Assembly: GCA_022865365.1 (NCBI GenBank)
Contig: JALHSW010000012.1
Span: 1 to 31,490, forward strand
Source: Acidimicrobiia bacterium
GTDB lineage: Bacteria > Actinomycetota > Acidimicrobiia > IMCC26256 > PALSA-555
DNA: 31,490 nucleotides
Direction of reading: 5' to 3'
The notes beneath the pieces were generated by a model, which searched no databases, was not told where the DNA came from, and saw only the letters and a list, made by a program, of their open reading frames with translations. This document shows positions 14,736 through 23,498 of this stretch, piece by piece; the stretch's first letter is position 1; each line of letters opens with the position of its first letter. A program made the translations under genes and the position numbers.

Positions 14736-15881
14736 TCAGGCGCTGAGCGCCACGTCCAGGGGCGTGAGCTCGCGACCGAGCGCTTCGGCGACGGCCGCGT
14801 TCGTGATCTTGCCGGCGACGGTGTTCACGCCCTTGGCCAGCTCGGGATCGTCGGTTGCAGCCCCGGAGACACCTTTGGTCGCGAGCTCGCGCGCGTAGGG
14901 CAGGGTGGCGTTCGTGAGCGCGTAGGTCGACGTGTGGGGCACGGCACCGGGAATGTTCCCCACCGCGTAGTGCAGGACGCCGTGCAGCTCGTACACGGGA
15001 TCGGCGTGTGTGGTCTCGCGGATCGACTCGATGCAGCCGCCCTGATCGACAGCGCAGTCGACGATCACGGCGCCCGGTTTCATCCCACGGACCATCGCGT
15101 CGGTGACGACGACCGGGGCCCGGCCGCCGGGTACGAGCACTGCCCCGATCACGAGATCGGCGTCGGCACAGGCGCGCTCGACTGCACCGACATTGCTGGC
15201 CAACGTGACGATGCGTCCCTGGTGGATCTGGTCGACCCAGCGCAGCCGGTCGAGGTTCTTGTCGAGGAGCAGCACCTCGGCTTCCATGCCCTGCGCGATC
15301 CAGGCCGCGTTCCACCCGACATTGCCGGCGCCGAGCACGACGACGCGCGCGGGCCGCACGCCCGGGACGCCGCCGAGCAGCACACCACGCCCGCCCTGCT
15401 CGCGTTCCAGGAAGTGAGCGCCGACCTGCGTCGCCATGCGTCCGGCGACTTCGCTCATCGGCGCGAGCAGGGGGAGCGCTCCCGACTCGAGCTGGACGGT
15501 CTCGTAGGCGACTCCGGTGACGCCGCGCTCGAGGAGCGCGTCGGCGACGCCCGGATACGCGGCGAGGTGCAGATAGGTGAAGAGCACCAGGCCGTCGCGC
15601 ATGCGCGCGAACTCCTCTTCCTTCGGCTCCTTGACCTTCATCACGAGGTCGGCGCGTCCCCAGACATCGTCGGCGCCGGCGATGACCTCGGCGCCGGCCC
15701 GCCGGTAGTCGTCGTCCGCGATCGAGGAGTCGACTCCGGCTCCGGCCTCGACGAGGACGGGCACGCCGGCCGCCGCGAGCTCGTGCACCCCGTCGGGGGT
15801 GATCGCGACGCGGTGCTCGCCGTCCTTGACCTCGCGGGGAACGCCGACGGTGAGCGTGCTCATGGCGCTGCTCGGCGTCAT
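14736..15881 (-). CDS. ald: Alanine dehydrogenase
   Basis: Ald interconverts alanine and pyruvate plus ammonia with NAD. The 381-residue protein has GVPREVKDGEHRVAITP at the N terminus, the active-site Lys in KVKEP (about 82-86) and His in FTYLHLA (H105), the Rossmann loop VVVLGAGNVGWNAA, and DCAVDQGGCIESIRETTH. A longer open frame exists, but ATG 15881 follows GAGGAGG and overlaps the stop of the upstream aminotransferase (ATGA), fixing the start. As last gene of an Lrp-aminotransferase-ald operon it probably regenerates the pyruvate used as amino acceptor. A 14-bp palindrome overlaps the stop codon. Confidence 0.94.
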   Translation of the reverse strand: MTPSSAMSTLTVGVPREVKDGEHRVAITPDGVHELAAAGVPVLVEAGAGVDSSIADDDYRRAGAEVIAGADDVWGRADLVMKVKEPKEEEFARMRDGLVLFTYLHLAAYPGVADALLERGVTGVAYETVQLESGALPLLAPMSEVAGRMATQVGAHFLEREQGGRGVLLGGVPGVRPARVVVLGAGNVGWNAAWIAQGMEAEVLLLDKNLDRLRWVDQIHQGRIVTLASNVGAVERACADADLVIGAVLVPGGRAPVVVTDAMVRGMKPGAVIVDCAVDQGGCIESIRETTHADPVYELHGVLHYAVGNIPGAVPHTSTYALTNATLPYARELATKGVSGAATDDPELAKGVNTVAGKITNAAVAEALGRELTPLDVALSA

Positions 15882-17356
15882 CGGGCCTCCTCGGTCGCAG
15901 TTGTGCGGGGCCGCAGCGTGCCCACGCCTCGTGTCGCGCCGCGCGCCGTCTCCACCGGAGCCGCTCCGGCGGGGCCGAAACGTTCCCACGCCTCGGACAG
16001 CACCGTCCGCAGCGTCGCCTCGATGATGTCGAGCTCGGCGTCACCCGCGATGAGTGGTGGCGAGAGCTGGACCACCGGGTCGCCGCGGTCGTCGGCCCGG
16101 CAGATCAGCCCGAGCTCGTACAGGCGGGGCGAGAGGAAGGTGCGCAAGAGGTCTTCGGACTCGTCGTGGGTGAAGGACTCGGCCGTCTCCTGGTCCCGCA
16201 CGAGCTCGATGGCAAGGAAGTACCCGGCGCCCCGCACGTCGCCGACGATCGGGATGTCACGCAGGCCTTCGAGGCGCTCGCGGAATCCAGCCTCGTGCCG
16301 GCGGACGTGGTCGAGGGTCCCTTCGTCCTCCATCGCGGCGATGTTGGCGAGGCCGACGGCACAGCTGACCGGATGACCACCGAACGTGATGCCGTGCAAG
16401 AACGATGACTTGCCCTCGAGGAATGGCTCGGCGAGGTGGTCACGACAGATGACCGCGCCGAGCGGCGAGTAGCCGCTCGTGAGTCCCTTCGCACACGTGA
16501 TCATGTCGGGCAGGTAGTCGAAGCGCTCGGCCCCGAACCATTCGCCGAGCCGCCCGAAGGCGCAGATGACCTCATCCGACACGAGCAGCACGCCGTACTT
16601 GTCGCAGATCTCGCGAACGCGTTGGAAGTAGCCCTCGGGCGGGACGAAGCAGCCGCCCGCGTTCTGCACGGGCTCGAGATACACGGCCGCGACGGTCTCG
16701 GGTCCCTCCCAGAGGATGGCTTCCTCGATCGCGTCGGTGACGGCAAGCATGAACGCCTTCTCGTCGTCCGCCAGTGGGTGGCGGTAGCTGTTCGTGTTCA
16801 CGACGTGGCTCGCGCCGGGCGTGAGCGGCTCGAACGGCGTCTTGAGGCCGGGAAGTCCGGTGATCGCGAGCGCACCGAGCGTCGTGCCGTGGTACGCGAG
16901 CTGGCGCGCGATCACCTTGTAGCGCTGGCCCTCACCGCGAGCACGGTGGTACTGGCGGGCGAGCTTCCACGCGGACTCGACGGCCTCGGACCCCCCCGTC
17001 GTGAAGAACACGCGGGTGAGGTCGCCCGGCGCGAGCTCGGCGAGCTTCGCGGCGAGCTCGATCGCGGGCGGGTGCGCGTACGTCCAGAGCGGGAAGTACT
17101 CGAGCGTCTCGGCCTGGCGCGCGGCCGCCTGGGCGAGGTCGTGGCGCCCGTGACCGAGTTGCACCGTGAACAGTCCTGACAGCCCGTCGAGGTACCGCTT
17201 GTCGTGGGCATCCCAGACGTAGCAGCCCTCGCCTCGCGTGATGATCGGGACCGCGTGGTCGTCGTAGGAACCGAGACGGCTGAAGTGCATCCAGAGATGG
17301 CGCCGGGCGAGCTGTTCGAGCTCGCCAGTGGTGCGGCCGGCGGTGTGCTCGGTCAT
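15878..17356 (-). CDS. Class-III aminotransferase (omega-aminotransferase type)
   Basis: A 492-residue PLP enzyme that moves an amino group from an omega-amine or amino acid to a keto acid, probably pyruvate. Visible are the start of the fold MHFSRLGSYDDHAVPIITRG, TTGGSEAVESAWKLARQYH for phosphate binding, YHGTTLGALAITG, the aspartate in VSDEVICAFGRLG, and the PLP lysine in CAKGLTSGYSPLGAV. Substrate is not readable from sequence; putrescine, beta-alanine or taurine-type donors are candidates. ATG 17356 lies 13 bases after the Lrp gene; the stop overlaps the ald start. Placement with ald suggests a pyruvate-alanine cycle. Confidence 0.88.
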   Translation of the reverse strand: MTEHTAGRTTGELEQLARRHLWMHFSRLGSYDDHAVPIITRGEGCYVWDAHDKRYLDGLSGLFTVQLGHGRHDLAQAAARQAETLEYFPLWTYAHPPAIELAAKLAELAPGDLTRVFFTTGGSEAVESAWKLARQYHRARGEGQRYKVIARQLAYHGTTLGALAITGLPGLKTPFEPLTPGASHVVNTNSYRHPLADDEKAFMLAVTDAIEEAILWEGPETVAAVYLEPVQNAGGCFVPPEGYFQRVREICDKYGVLLVSDEVICAFGRLGEWFGAERFDYLPDMITCAKGLTSGYSPLGAVICRDHLAEPFLEGKSSFLHGITFGGHPVSCAVGLANIAAMEDEGTLDHVRRHEAGFRERLEGLRDIPIVGDVRGAGYFLAIELVRDQETAESFTHDESEDLLRTFLSPRLYELGLICRADDRGDPVVQLSPPLIAGDAELDIIEATLRTVLSEAWERFGPAGAAPVETARGATRGVGTLRPRTTATEEAR

Positions 17357-17369
17357 CGGGTACCCCAGT

Positions 17370-17843
17370 TCATCGAGTGCCCCAGGCGTAGGTCTGCTTG
17401 TAGAGGCGGAGGTAGGTGAAGCTCTCGGTGCTGCGCACACCGGGGATGGCGCGGATCTCGTCGTTCAGGAGCCGCAGGAGGTGGTCGTCGTCTTCACACA
17501 CGACTTCGACGAGCACGTCGAAGGAACCGCTCACGAGCACGACGTAGTCGATGTCGGCGATCTTCGCGATCGCGTCAGCGACCGCGCGCGTGTCGCCCTC
17601 GACGATGAGCCCGATCATCGCGATCCGCCGGAACCCGAGCGTCATCGGGTCGGTGACGGCGACGATCTGCGTGACCCCCGACTCGATGAGCCGCTGCACC
17701 CGCTGACGAACGGCGGCCTCGGACAGCCCGACCCGCTCGGCGAGCTTCGTGTAGGGCAGTCTCCCATCGCGCTGGAGGGCCTCGATGAGTGCCTTGTCGG
17801 TGTCGTCGATGACGACGGTCATCTCGGCCGATGGCTTCCCCAT
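17370..17843 (-). CDS. Lrp/AsnC-family transcription regulator
   Basis: A 157-residue regulator with an N-terminal helix-turn-helix (DDTDKALIEALQRDGRLPYTKLAERVGLSE, then RQRVQRLIESG) and a C-terminal RAM ligand-binding domain (VVLVSGSFDVLVEVVCED, IRAIPGVRSTESFTYL). The family binds amino acids and forms octamers. It is first in an operon with the aminotransferase and ald, and divergent from the FAD oxidoreductase, so it likely senses an amine or amino-acid substrate and controls both directions. The start is uncertain: ATG 17843 or ATG 17822 both give family-like lengths; ribosome sites are weak. Confidence 0.9.
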   Translation of the reverse strand: MGKPSAEMTVVIDDTDKALIEALQRDGRLPYTKLAERVGLSEAAVRQRVQRLIESGVTQIVAVTDPMTLGFRRIAMIGLIVEGDTRAVADAIAKIADIDYVVLVSGSFDVLVEVVCEDDDHLLRLLNDEIRAIPGVRSTESFTYLRLYKQTYAWGTR

Positions 17844-18021
17844 GACCACGACGATGGCACGGGGCTGTGGGCGTGCGCAAGGGAATCCGTCGTCGGAAGG
17901 GATCCAGATCACGGAATCCGGAGTGGATGTGGCCCCAGACCACGGATCGCGTATCGACCGGCAGCTCTCCGGCGACTGTGAACCGATCGTCGAGCCGGCC
18001 GTCCCTCCGTCGGGCCCTCCG

Positions 18022-18027
18022 TAGGAT
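18022..18027 (+). promoter_or_regulatory. -10 element before the FAD oxidoreductase
   Basis: TAGGAT ends eight bases before the GTG at 18036, predicting a transcript that begins at or just before the start codon. The 17844-18035 gap also has two GGAATCCG copies (near 17881 and 17912) that may be regulator sites. Confidence 0.5.
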
Positions 18028-18035
18028 GGGCCACC

Positions 18036-19370
18036 GTGCCCGCACCCTTTTCCGCTCCGTCAGCCGCTCGGATCGGGCCCGGGTTTCGTGAGGCGCCGCT
18101 GTGGCACACGGGCGTGGTCCTGCCCGACGCGGTCCGCGAGCCGACAGCTGTCCCCGGCGACGCGGACGTGCTCGTCGTCGGCGGGGGGTACTGCGGGGTC
18201 GTGGCGGCGGCCGAGCTCGCACGGCGCGGTCGACGTGTCGTGCTCGTCGAGGCCGACGCGCTCGGGACCGGCGCCAGCACGCGCAACGGCGGCATGGTGA
18301 TCCCGGAGCTCAAGCACGGACCCCGCCACCTCACCAGGCGCTACGGACCGATCGGCGGCGAGCTGGTGGAGGCGGTCTTCGACGCGTTCGCGCTCGTGGA
18401 GCGGCTCGTCGAAGAGTGGTCGATCGACTGTGACTACGAGCGGACCGGCGGTCTGCTGCTCGCTCACCACGAGGCCCAGGTCCCGGGGCTCATCGAGGAG
18501 CTGCGCGAGTGGCGCGACGATCTCGGCGAGGAGGCACGGTTCCTCTCGCGTGACGAGCTCCACACCGAGATCGGGACCGACGAGTACCACGGTGGCCTGC
18601 TCGTGGAGCGGACCGGTGGGCTGCAGCCGGCGAAGTACCACGCGGGGCTCGTCCGGCGCGCGCTCGAGTCGGGCGTCGACCTGCACGAACGAACCCGCGC
18701 GACGTCGATCGAACGACGCGCCGGCGGTGGCTTCCACGTGGTCACGACACGCGGCTCGGTGGATGCAGGAGAGGTGTTCGTCGCGACGAACGCCTACGCG
18801 GACGGCCTCGTGCCGGGGCTCCGCGAGCGCGTGGTCCCGATCGGCAGCTTCATCATCGCGACCGAGCCACTCGACCCCGATCTCGCCCGCGCGTGCATCC
18901 CGCACCGACGAATGGTCTACGACGCCAAGAACTTCCTCTTCTACTGGCGGCTCTCCCCCGACGGTCGCATGGTCTTCGGCGGCCGGACGAGCCTCGCGGC
19001 GACCACCGTCGCGAGTGCCCGCGAGGTGCTGTATCGGGAGCTGCTCCGGGTGCACCCCCAGCTCACCGGAGTCGCCCTGGAGTACGCGTGGGGCGGGGAC
19101 GTCGCGATCACGATGGACCGCCTACCCCATTGCGGCCGCACGGCGATCCCCGGTGGGGGCAGCGTCGCGTTCGCGACCGGCTGCAACGGCACCGGCGTCG
19201 CGCTCGCGTCCTGGTTCGGCTTCCGGGCCGCGGCGTGGCTCAGTGGCGAGGAGCCGCCCCCGGCGTTCGCGCAGCTGGCGTTCCCGAAGGTCCCGTTGCA
19301 CGCCTGGCGCGAGCGGTACCTGCCGGCGGTGGGCTGGTGGTTCCGCGCGCGTGACCGCGTCGGGCGCTAG
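18036..19370 (+). CDS. DAO-family FAD-dependent amine/amino-acid oxidoreductase (PuuB-like)
   Basis: A 444-residue flavoprotein of the D-amino-acid oxidase fold. The FAD loop VLVVGGGYCGVVAAAELARR (45-64) is followed by E72, which should bind the ribose, then GTGASTRNGGM. The C-terminal FAD segment WGGDVAITMDRLPHCG and ATGCNGTGVALASW resemble gamma-glutamylputrescine oxidase and related amine oxidases. It would oxidise a secondary or primary amine to an imine with release of peroxide. It is divergent from the Lrp-aminotransferase-ald operon, and shared control is likely. GTG 18036 lies behind a TAGGAT element. The TAG stop overlaps the stop of the convergent gene (19367-19370). Confidence 0.85.
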   Translation: MPAPFSAPSAARIGPGFREAPLWHTGVVLPDAVREPTAVPGDADVLVVGGGYCGVVAAAELARRGRRVVLVEADALGTGASTRNGGMVIPELKHGPRHLTRRYGPIGGELVEAVFDAFALVERLVEEWSIDCDYERTGGLLLAHHEAQVPGLIEELREWRDDLGEEARFLSRDELHTEIGTDEYHGGLLVERTGGLQPAKYHAGLVRRALESGVDLHERTRATSIERRAGGGFHVVTTRGSVDAGEVFVATNAYADGLVPGLRERVVPIGSFIIATEPLDPDLARACIPHRRMVYDAKNFLFYWRLSPDGRMVFGGRTSLAATTVASAREVLYRELLRVHPQLTGVALEYAWGGDVAITMDRLPHCGRTAIPGGGSVAFATGCNGTGVALASWFGFRAAAWLSGEEPPPAFAQLAFPKVPLHAWRERYLPAVGWWFRARDRVGR

Positions 19371-20347
19371 CGCAGTGAGAACACGGCCTTGGGCTGGACA
19401 TCGGTACGCGGGTTGACATCGAGGACGTTGGCCAGGCCCAGCTTGGTGAGGCCGAGGATGTCGGCCATCCGGAAGTGCGGGGGGCTGCCGGGCGGTGCGA
19501 GCGAGATGGAACCCCCGGCGTTCGCCACATCGGCTGCCAGCGCGTCGTACACGGGCACACCCATGCCGTGCACGAACGTCATTCCCGGATGAGCGACGAG
19601 GAACTCGACGAGGGACTTGCGGTCGTGGATGCTCGAAACGTCGAGACCGTCGCGGCCGGTGTAGGCCACGCCCGGGAACATGGTCATCGTCGGGCACATG
19701 TAGGCGATGTCGGCGGCTGCTACGGGCAAGACACTCGAGAACGCGACGTCGAACTTCTTGGCTCGAAGGCCCTCGGCAAGCACGGCGAACTCGGTGGAGT
19801 TCTTGGCCGGCCCGATCGGGAGTGACGCGTCGACCGGTACCCACTCCAAGGTGACCTTCGTGCCCCGGTGGTGCGCGTTGATTCGGCGCACGAGCTCGAC
19901 CGCGAGGTCGGCTTCGAAGCCGACGTGTCTGCCCGACGCGTCGACGGTGTGGAGCGGAACCTCCGAAACGAAGCCGAGTCGGATGGTGCGTTTGCCGACC
20001 TTGCCCGCGGGCCACTTGGCGCATGACGACGGGTCGGGCGCCGGCTGCGTCACGCCGAGGTACCGGTGATGGAGCTTGGCGTAGGCGTTGCCCGACTTCG
20101 CGAACTCCCGGAACGCGGCCGACAGCAGCGCGTCGACATCGACGGTCGACTCGGCGGACGTCGTTGTGGGCGAGTCCTTGCGCGACGATTCGCCGGTGTC
20201 GGAACCTGAGGACGCAGCCGTGCCGAGTGTCAGCAGGAGCACCACGGCGACCCCGGCGCGCAACTGCGCGCCCTTCGGCGAGTGTCGCAAGTGTCCGCTC
20301 ATCCCGAGCGGTGCGGATCGTCGGGGGTTGATACCGAGGCAGAGCAT
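19367..20347 (-). CDS. Extracellular solute-binding protein (family 3-like)
   Basis: A 326-residue exported protein. A basic n-region is followed by VAVVLLLTLGTAA and then SSGSDTGESS, a Ser/Thr-rich linker typical of actinobacterial lipoproteins, but the lipobox Cys is replaced by Ser (S46, codon TCC). The body has IRLGFVSEVPLHTVDASGRHVGFEADLAVELVRRI, the start of a family-3 binding domain that usually captures amino acids or polar compounds, and later VLAEGLRAKKFDVAFSSVLPV. No permease or ATPase is nearby. ATG 20347 lies 10 bases after the bioD stop with GAGG in place; ATG 20302 is an alternative with a weaker site and a more usual signal length. Ligand unknown. Confidence 0.78.
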   Translation of the reverse strand: MLCLGINPRRSAPLGMSGHLRHSPKGAQLRAGVAVVLLLTLGTAASSGSDTGESSRKDSPTTTSAESTVDVDALLSAAFREFAKSGNAYAKLHHRYLGVTQPAPDPSSCAKWPAGKVGKRTIRLGFVSEVPLHTVDASGRHVGFEADLAVELVRRINAHHRGTKVTLEWVPVDASLPIGPAKNSTEFAVLAEGLRAKKFDVAFSSVLPVAAADIAYMCPTMTMFPGVAYTGRDGLDVSSIHDRKSLVEFLVAHPGMTFVHGMGVPVYDALAADVANAGGSISLAPPGSPPHFRMADILGLTKLGLANVLDVNPRTDVQPKAVFSLR

Positions 20348-20357
20348 TCCGACGACC

Positions 20358-21020
20358 TCATCGGAACGACGCTACCCCGGGCTCCACGATCCGGTTCGCG
20401 AGCGCGTTCGGGTCCGTCACGACCGAGAGCCCCGAGGTCGCTTCGAGCCAGCCGCGGTTGGCCCGGTGGAGGGTCAGGGAGTCGTCGTAGCGGTTGAGCG
20501 CCACGACGACCGGCGCGAGCGTGCCGAACGCGTCGTGCGCGAGCCGTACCGCGTTGATGGTTCCGAGCCCGGCATCGGCCACGAGCACGACGAGGTCGGG
20601 AGCGAGTGCCGTCGCGAGCGCGATCGTGTCGCCGTCGTCGGCGAGGGGCGATCGGGGTCCGCCGGCGCTCTCGACGAACCCGACGTCGACGTCGGCCGGC
20701 CACGTGAGCTCGGTCATGAGGTCGGTGATGGAGAAGCCGGGGCGCCCGAGCGCCGCCGCCGCCATCGGCGGGGCCATCGACACCTCGTACGAGCGGTGTG
20801 GCGCGCACACCGTCGCCTCGTCCTCGCCGGTCGCGGCACCGAGCACGGCAGCGTCGGTCGTGGCGTCGTCCGGGTCGAACGATTGGGCGGGCTTGCGCGC
20901 GGCGACCGAGCGTCCCTGCGATCGCAGCGTGCGGGCCATCGCCGCCGACCACCAGGTCTTCCCGACCTCGGTGCTGGTGCCGCTGACGAGAACAAGCGCT
21001 CGCGGCCGGTTCGGGGTCAT
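20358..21020 (-). CDS. bioD: Dethiobiotin synthetase
   Basis: BioD closes the ureido ring of DAPA with CO2 and ATP to form dethiobiotin. The 220-residue protein has the family P-loop GTSTEVGKTWW near the N terminus, RKPAQSFDPDD for substrate binding, and VGFVESAGGPRSPLADDGD in the middle. ATG 21020 overlaps the bioF stop (ATGA, 21017-21020), so the genes are translationally coupled. The order bioA-bioF-bioD matches the pathway; bioB is absent from the window. Confidence 0.93.
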   Translation of the reverse strand: MTPNRPRALVLVSGTSTEVGKTWWSAAMARTLRSQGRSVAARKPAQSFDPDDATTDAAVLGAATGEDEATVCAPHRSYEVSMAPPMAAAALGRPGFSITDLMTELTWPADVDVGFVESAGGPRSPLADDGDTIALATALAPDLVVLVADAGLGTINAVRLAHDAFGTLAPVVVALNRYDDSLTLHRANRGWLEATSGLSVVTDPNALANRIVEPGVASFR

Positions 21021-22141
21021 CGGATGAGCGTGGCGATGGCGCGTGCCAGCGCGTCGACCTGATCTTCGGTGTGCGCAGCCGAAAGGGCGATGCGTAGCCG
21101 CGACGTGCCGTCGGGCACGGTGGGCGGTCGGATCGCGGGCACGAGCATTCCCTGCTCGAGCAGTGCCGCCGACGCGTCGAGCGTCGCTTGCTCGTCGCCG
21201 AACACGACCGGGACGATCGGCGACGGATGGCCGGGCCGAAGGCGTTCGACATGGCTCCGCAGCCGGGCGCGCAAGGCGTCGCCCTCGGCCGACCGGACGA
21301 CGGCGAGCGCGGCGAGCGCGGCGGCCGCGTCGGCGGGGGTGGACGCCGTCGTGAAGATGTATGGGCGTGCGTAGTTCACCAGGAGGTCGGTGAACACCTC
21401 AGGGCCTGCGGCGAACCCGCCGAGTGAGCCCAGGGTCTTCGAGAGCGTGCCGACGCGGATCACGTCCAGAGCGCCTGCCCCATGAGTCGGGAGGTCGGGC
21501 TCGGGGCCGAGCACGGCATGGGCTTCGTCGAGGACGAGGAGCGCGCCGCGCTGCTGGCAGACGCTGACGAGGTCGTCGACCGGCGCGAGGTCGCCGTCCA
21601 TGGAGAAGACCGTGTCGGTCACGACGATTCCTCGTCGTGACCCGGCGCCGGCCAAGAGCTCATCGACGTGCTCGGGATCGACATGGCGCGCCACGGCAGT
21701 CTCGGCGCGGGCGAGTCGGCACCCGTCGATGATCGAAGCGTGGTTGAGCTCGTCCGACACGATCAGCGCATCCGGTCCGCCGAACGTCGACAGCACGCCA
21801 AGGTTGGCGGCGAACCCGGTGGGGAACAGCACCGACCGCTCCGCGCCCTTCCAGTCGGCGAGCGCCCGCTCGAGATTGGAGTGCACGGGACGCGAGCCGA
21901 CGATGAGGCGGGCCGATCCGGAGCCCGCACCCCAACGCGCGAGCGCGGCTCCGGCGGCCGCGACGACCGCCGGGTGTTGCGTGAGGCCGAGGTAGTCGTT
22001 CGAAGCGAACGACACGACGGGTCGGCCGTCCGGGGAGAGCTTTCCCTCCACGCCGGCCGCATCGCGGTCGCGCGGCGCGCGCCAGCGCCCGGCCGACCGG
22101 ATGTTCGCGGCCTCTCGCTCGGCCCACTCGTGCCAGGTCAT
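21017..22141 (-). CDS. bioF: 8-amino-7-oxononanoate synthase
   Basis: BioF condenses pimeloyl thioester with alanine (PLP, loss of CO2) to make KAPA. The 374-residue protein belongs to the alpha-oxoamine synthase family: SFASNDYLGLTQHP, GSGSARLIVGSRPVHSNLE, SDELNHASIIDGCRLARA, VFSMDGDLAPVDDL, DEAHAVLGPEPDLPTHGAG, and the PLP lysine in TLSKTLGSLGGF. A long upstream open frame is a shadow within bioA; ATG 22141 overlaps the bioA stop (ATGA). Start and length fit the family. Confidence 0.94.
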   Translation of the reverse strand: MTWHEWAEREAANIRSAGRWRAPRDRDAAGVEGKLSPDGRPVVSFASNDYLGLTQHPAVVAAAGAALARWGAGSGSARLIVGSRPVHSNLERALADWKGAERSVLFPTGFAANLGVLSTFGGPDALIVSDELNHASIIDGCRLARAETAVARHVDPEHVDELLAGAGSRRGIVVTDTVFSMDGDLAPVDDLVSVCQQRGALLVLDEAHAVLGPEPDLPTHGAGALDVIRVGTLSKTLGSLGGFAAGPEVFTDLLVNYARPYIFTTASTPADAAAALAALAVVRSAEGDALRARLRSHVERLRPGHPSPIVPVVFGDEQATLDASAALLEQGMLVPAIRPPTVPDGTSRLRIALSAAHTEDQVDALARAIATLIR

Positions 22142-23478
22142 GGCGCGGTTGCGTCGCTCGGGGAGTCGGGTCGACGCTTGCCCGATGCCAGAGCAGTCGC
22201 GGCGATCGCGTCGGCGAGGACGTCGACGATGCGCTCGACCTCGGCCGTGGTGATGGTGAGCGGGGGCATGAGCACGACGACGTCGCCGAGCGGCCGCAGC
22301 AACACGCCCCGTTGTACTGCGGCGGCACACACGAGGCGCCCCCACCGCGACTCACCCGCGGGCGGCGCGAGCTCGACGCCGCCCATCAGGCCCTGCAGAC
22401 GAACCTCCCGCACCTCGGGGAGTGGGGCGACACGCGCACTCAGGAGTGAACGCAGCTCATCGGAGCGTGCACACACGTTGTCGAGGACGCGCCACTCGTC
22501 GAGCAGCTCGAGGTGACGGAGCGCGACCGCGCACGCCAGCGCGTTCCCGCTGTACGAATGACCGTGGTACAGCGTCTTCTCCGAAAGGTCGGGGCCGAGG
22601 AACGCGTCGAACACGGCGCCGCTGGCCACGGTTGCCGACTGGGCCATGTACCCGGCCGTCAATCCCTTCCCGAGCACCAGGAGATCCGGGCGCACGCCGC
22701 ACTGCTCGGACGCGAACAGCGTGCCGGTACGTCCGAACCCGGTCGCGACCTCGTCGCAGATCAGGAGCACGTCATGGCGACGACACGCTTCCGCGACCAT
22801 GGCGAACGCGCCGGCGGGCGCGAGCTGCATGCCTGCGGCACCCTGCACCAACGGCTCGACGATGACTGCGGCGAGTTCGTCCGCGTGCTCGGCGACCATC
22901 GCGGCCGCAGTCTCGAAGCACTGGGGATCGGCGAAGCCCGGTGCGCGCAGTACCGGGAATCGAAGCGGATCGAAGAGATCGGTGCCGAAGCCTCCGTCGC
23001 CCACCGACAGGGCCCCCACGGTGTCGCCGTGGTAGGCGCCACCGAATGCGAGGAAGGTCGTGCGGCCGGTGACGCCGCGGTTGACCCAGTACTGGAACGC
23101 GATCTTGAGGGCCTGCTCGACCGCCGCCGCCCCGTCGGACGCGAAGAGGAAGTGGGGATGCTCGACCGGGACCCGCTCGGCAAGTGCTTCCGCGAGCTCG
23201 ATGACGACGCGGTTGCCGTTGCCGAGCATCGTCGAGTGCGCCCCGCGCTCGAGCTGGTCGCGCACGGCTTGGTCGAGCTCGGGCACGTGGTGACCGATCG
23301 TGTTCACCCAGAGGGACGAGATGGCGTCGAGGTAGCGATTCCCGTCGACATCGATCAGCTCGTGCCCCTCGGCTCGGTCGACGACGATCGGCGAGCTCTC
23401 CGCGTACGCCGACATCTGGGTGAACCCGTGCCACACCACGTCGGCGTCCCGCTTCGTCCAGACTGGGCCGTCGTCCAC
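22138..23478 (-). CDS. bioA: DAPA aminotransferase (adenosylmethionine-8-amino-7-oxononanoate aminotransferase)
   Basis: BioA uses S-adenosylmethionine as amino donor to convert KAPA to DAPA. About 446 residues: VWHGFTQM at the N terminus, GAAAVEQALKIAFQYW, YHGDTVGALSVGD, CDEVATGFGRTGTLFA, the PLP lysine in LGKGLTAGYMAQSA, and HGHSYSGNALACAVAL. These segments match BioA rather than other class-III enzymes, and bioF/bioD follow. Start is not certain: GTG 23478 (six bases after CATCAT) is preferred; GTG 23505 is possible but would overlap the divergent gene at 23499. Pathway is biotin synthesis. Confidence 0.92.
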   Translation of the reverse strand: MDDGPVWTKRDADVVWHGFTQMSAYAESSPIVVDRAEGHELIDVDGNRYLDAISSLWVNTIGHHVPELDQAVRDQLERGAHSTMLGNGNRVVIELAEALAERVPVEHPHFLFASDGAAAVEQALKIAFQYWVNRGVTGRTTFLAFGGAYHGDTVGALSVGDGGFGTDLFDPLRFPVLRAPGFADPQCFETAAAMVAEHADELAAVIVEPLVQGAAGMQLAPAGAFAMVAEACRRHDVLLICDEVATGFGRTGTLFASEQCGVRPDLLVLGKGLTAGYMAQSATVASGAVFDAFLGPDLSEKTLYHGHSYSGNALACAVALRHLELLDEWRVLDNVCARSDELRSLLSARVAPLPEVREVRLQGLMGGVELAPPAGESRWGRLVCAAAVQRGVLLRPLGDVVVLMPPLTITTAEVERIVDVLADAIAATALASGKRRPDSPSDATAP

Positions 23479-23498
23479 CGTGCCATGATGCCCCCTCG

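Noticed and set aside
14728..14741. Perfect palindrome GCCTGACGTCAGGC at the end of ald
   Set aside because: Overlaps the stop codon and lacks a loop or T-tract; could be a weak terminator between ald and tRNA-Lys or coincidence, so not called.
19367..19370. Shared CTAG at the ends of the FAD oxidoreductase and solute-binding protein genes
   Set aside because: Convergent genes whose TAG stops overlap; notable but common in compact genomes and without clear function.
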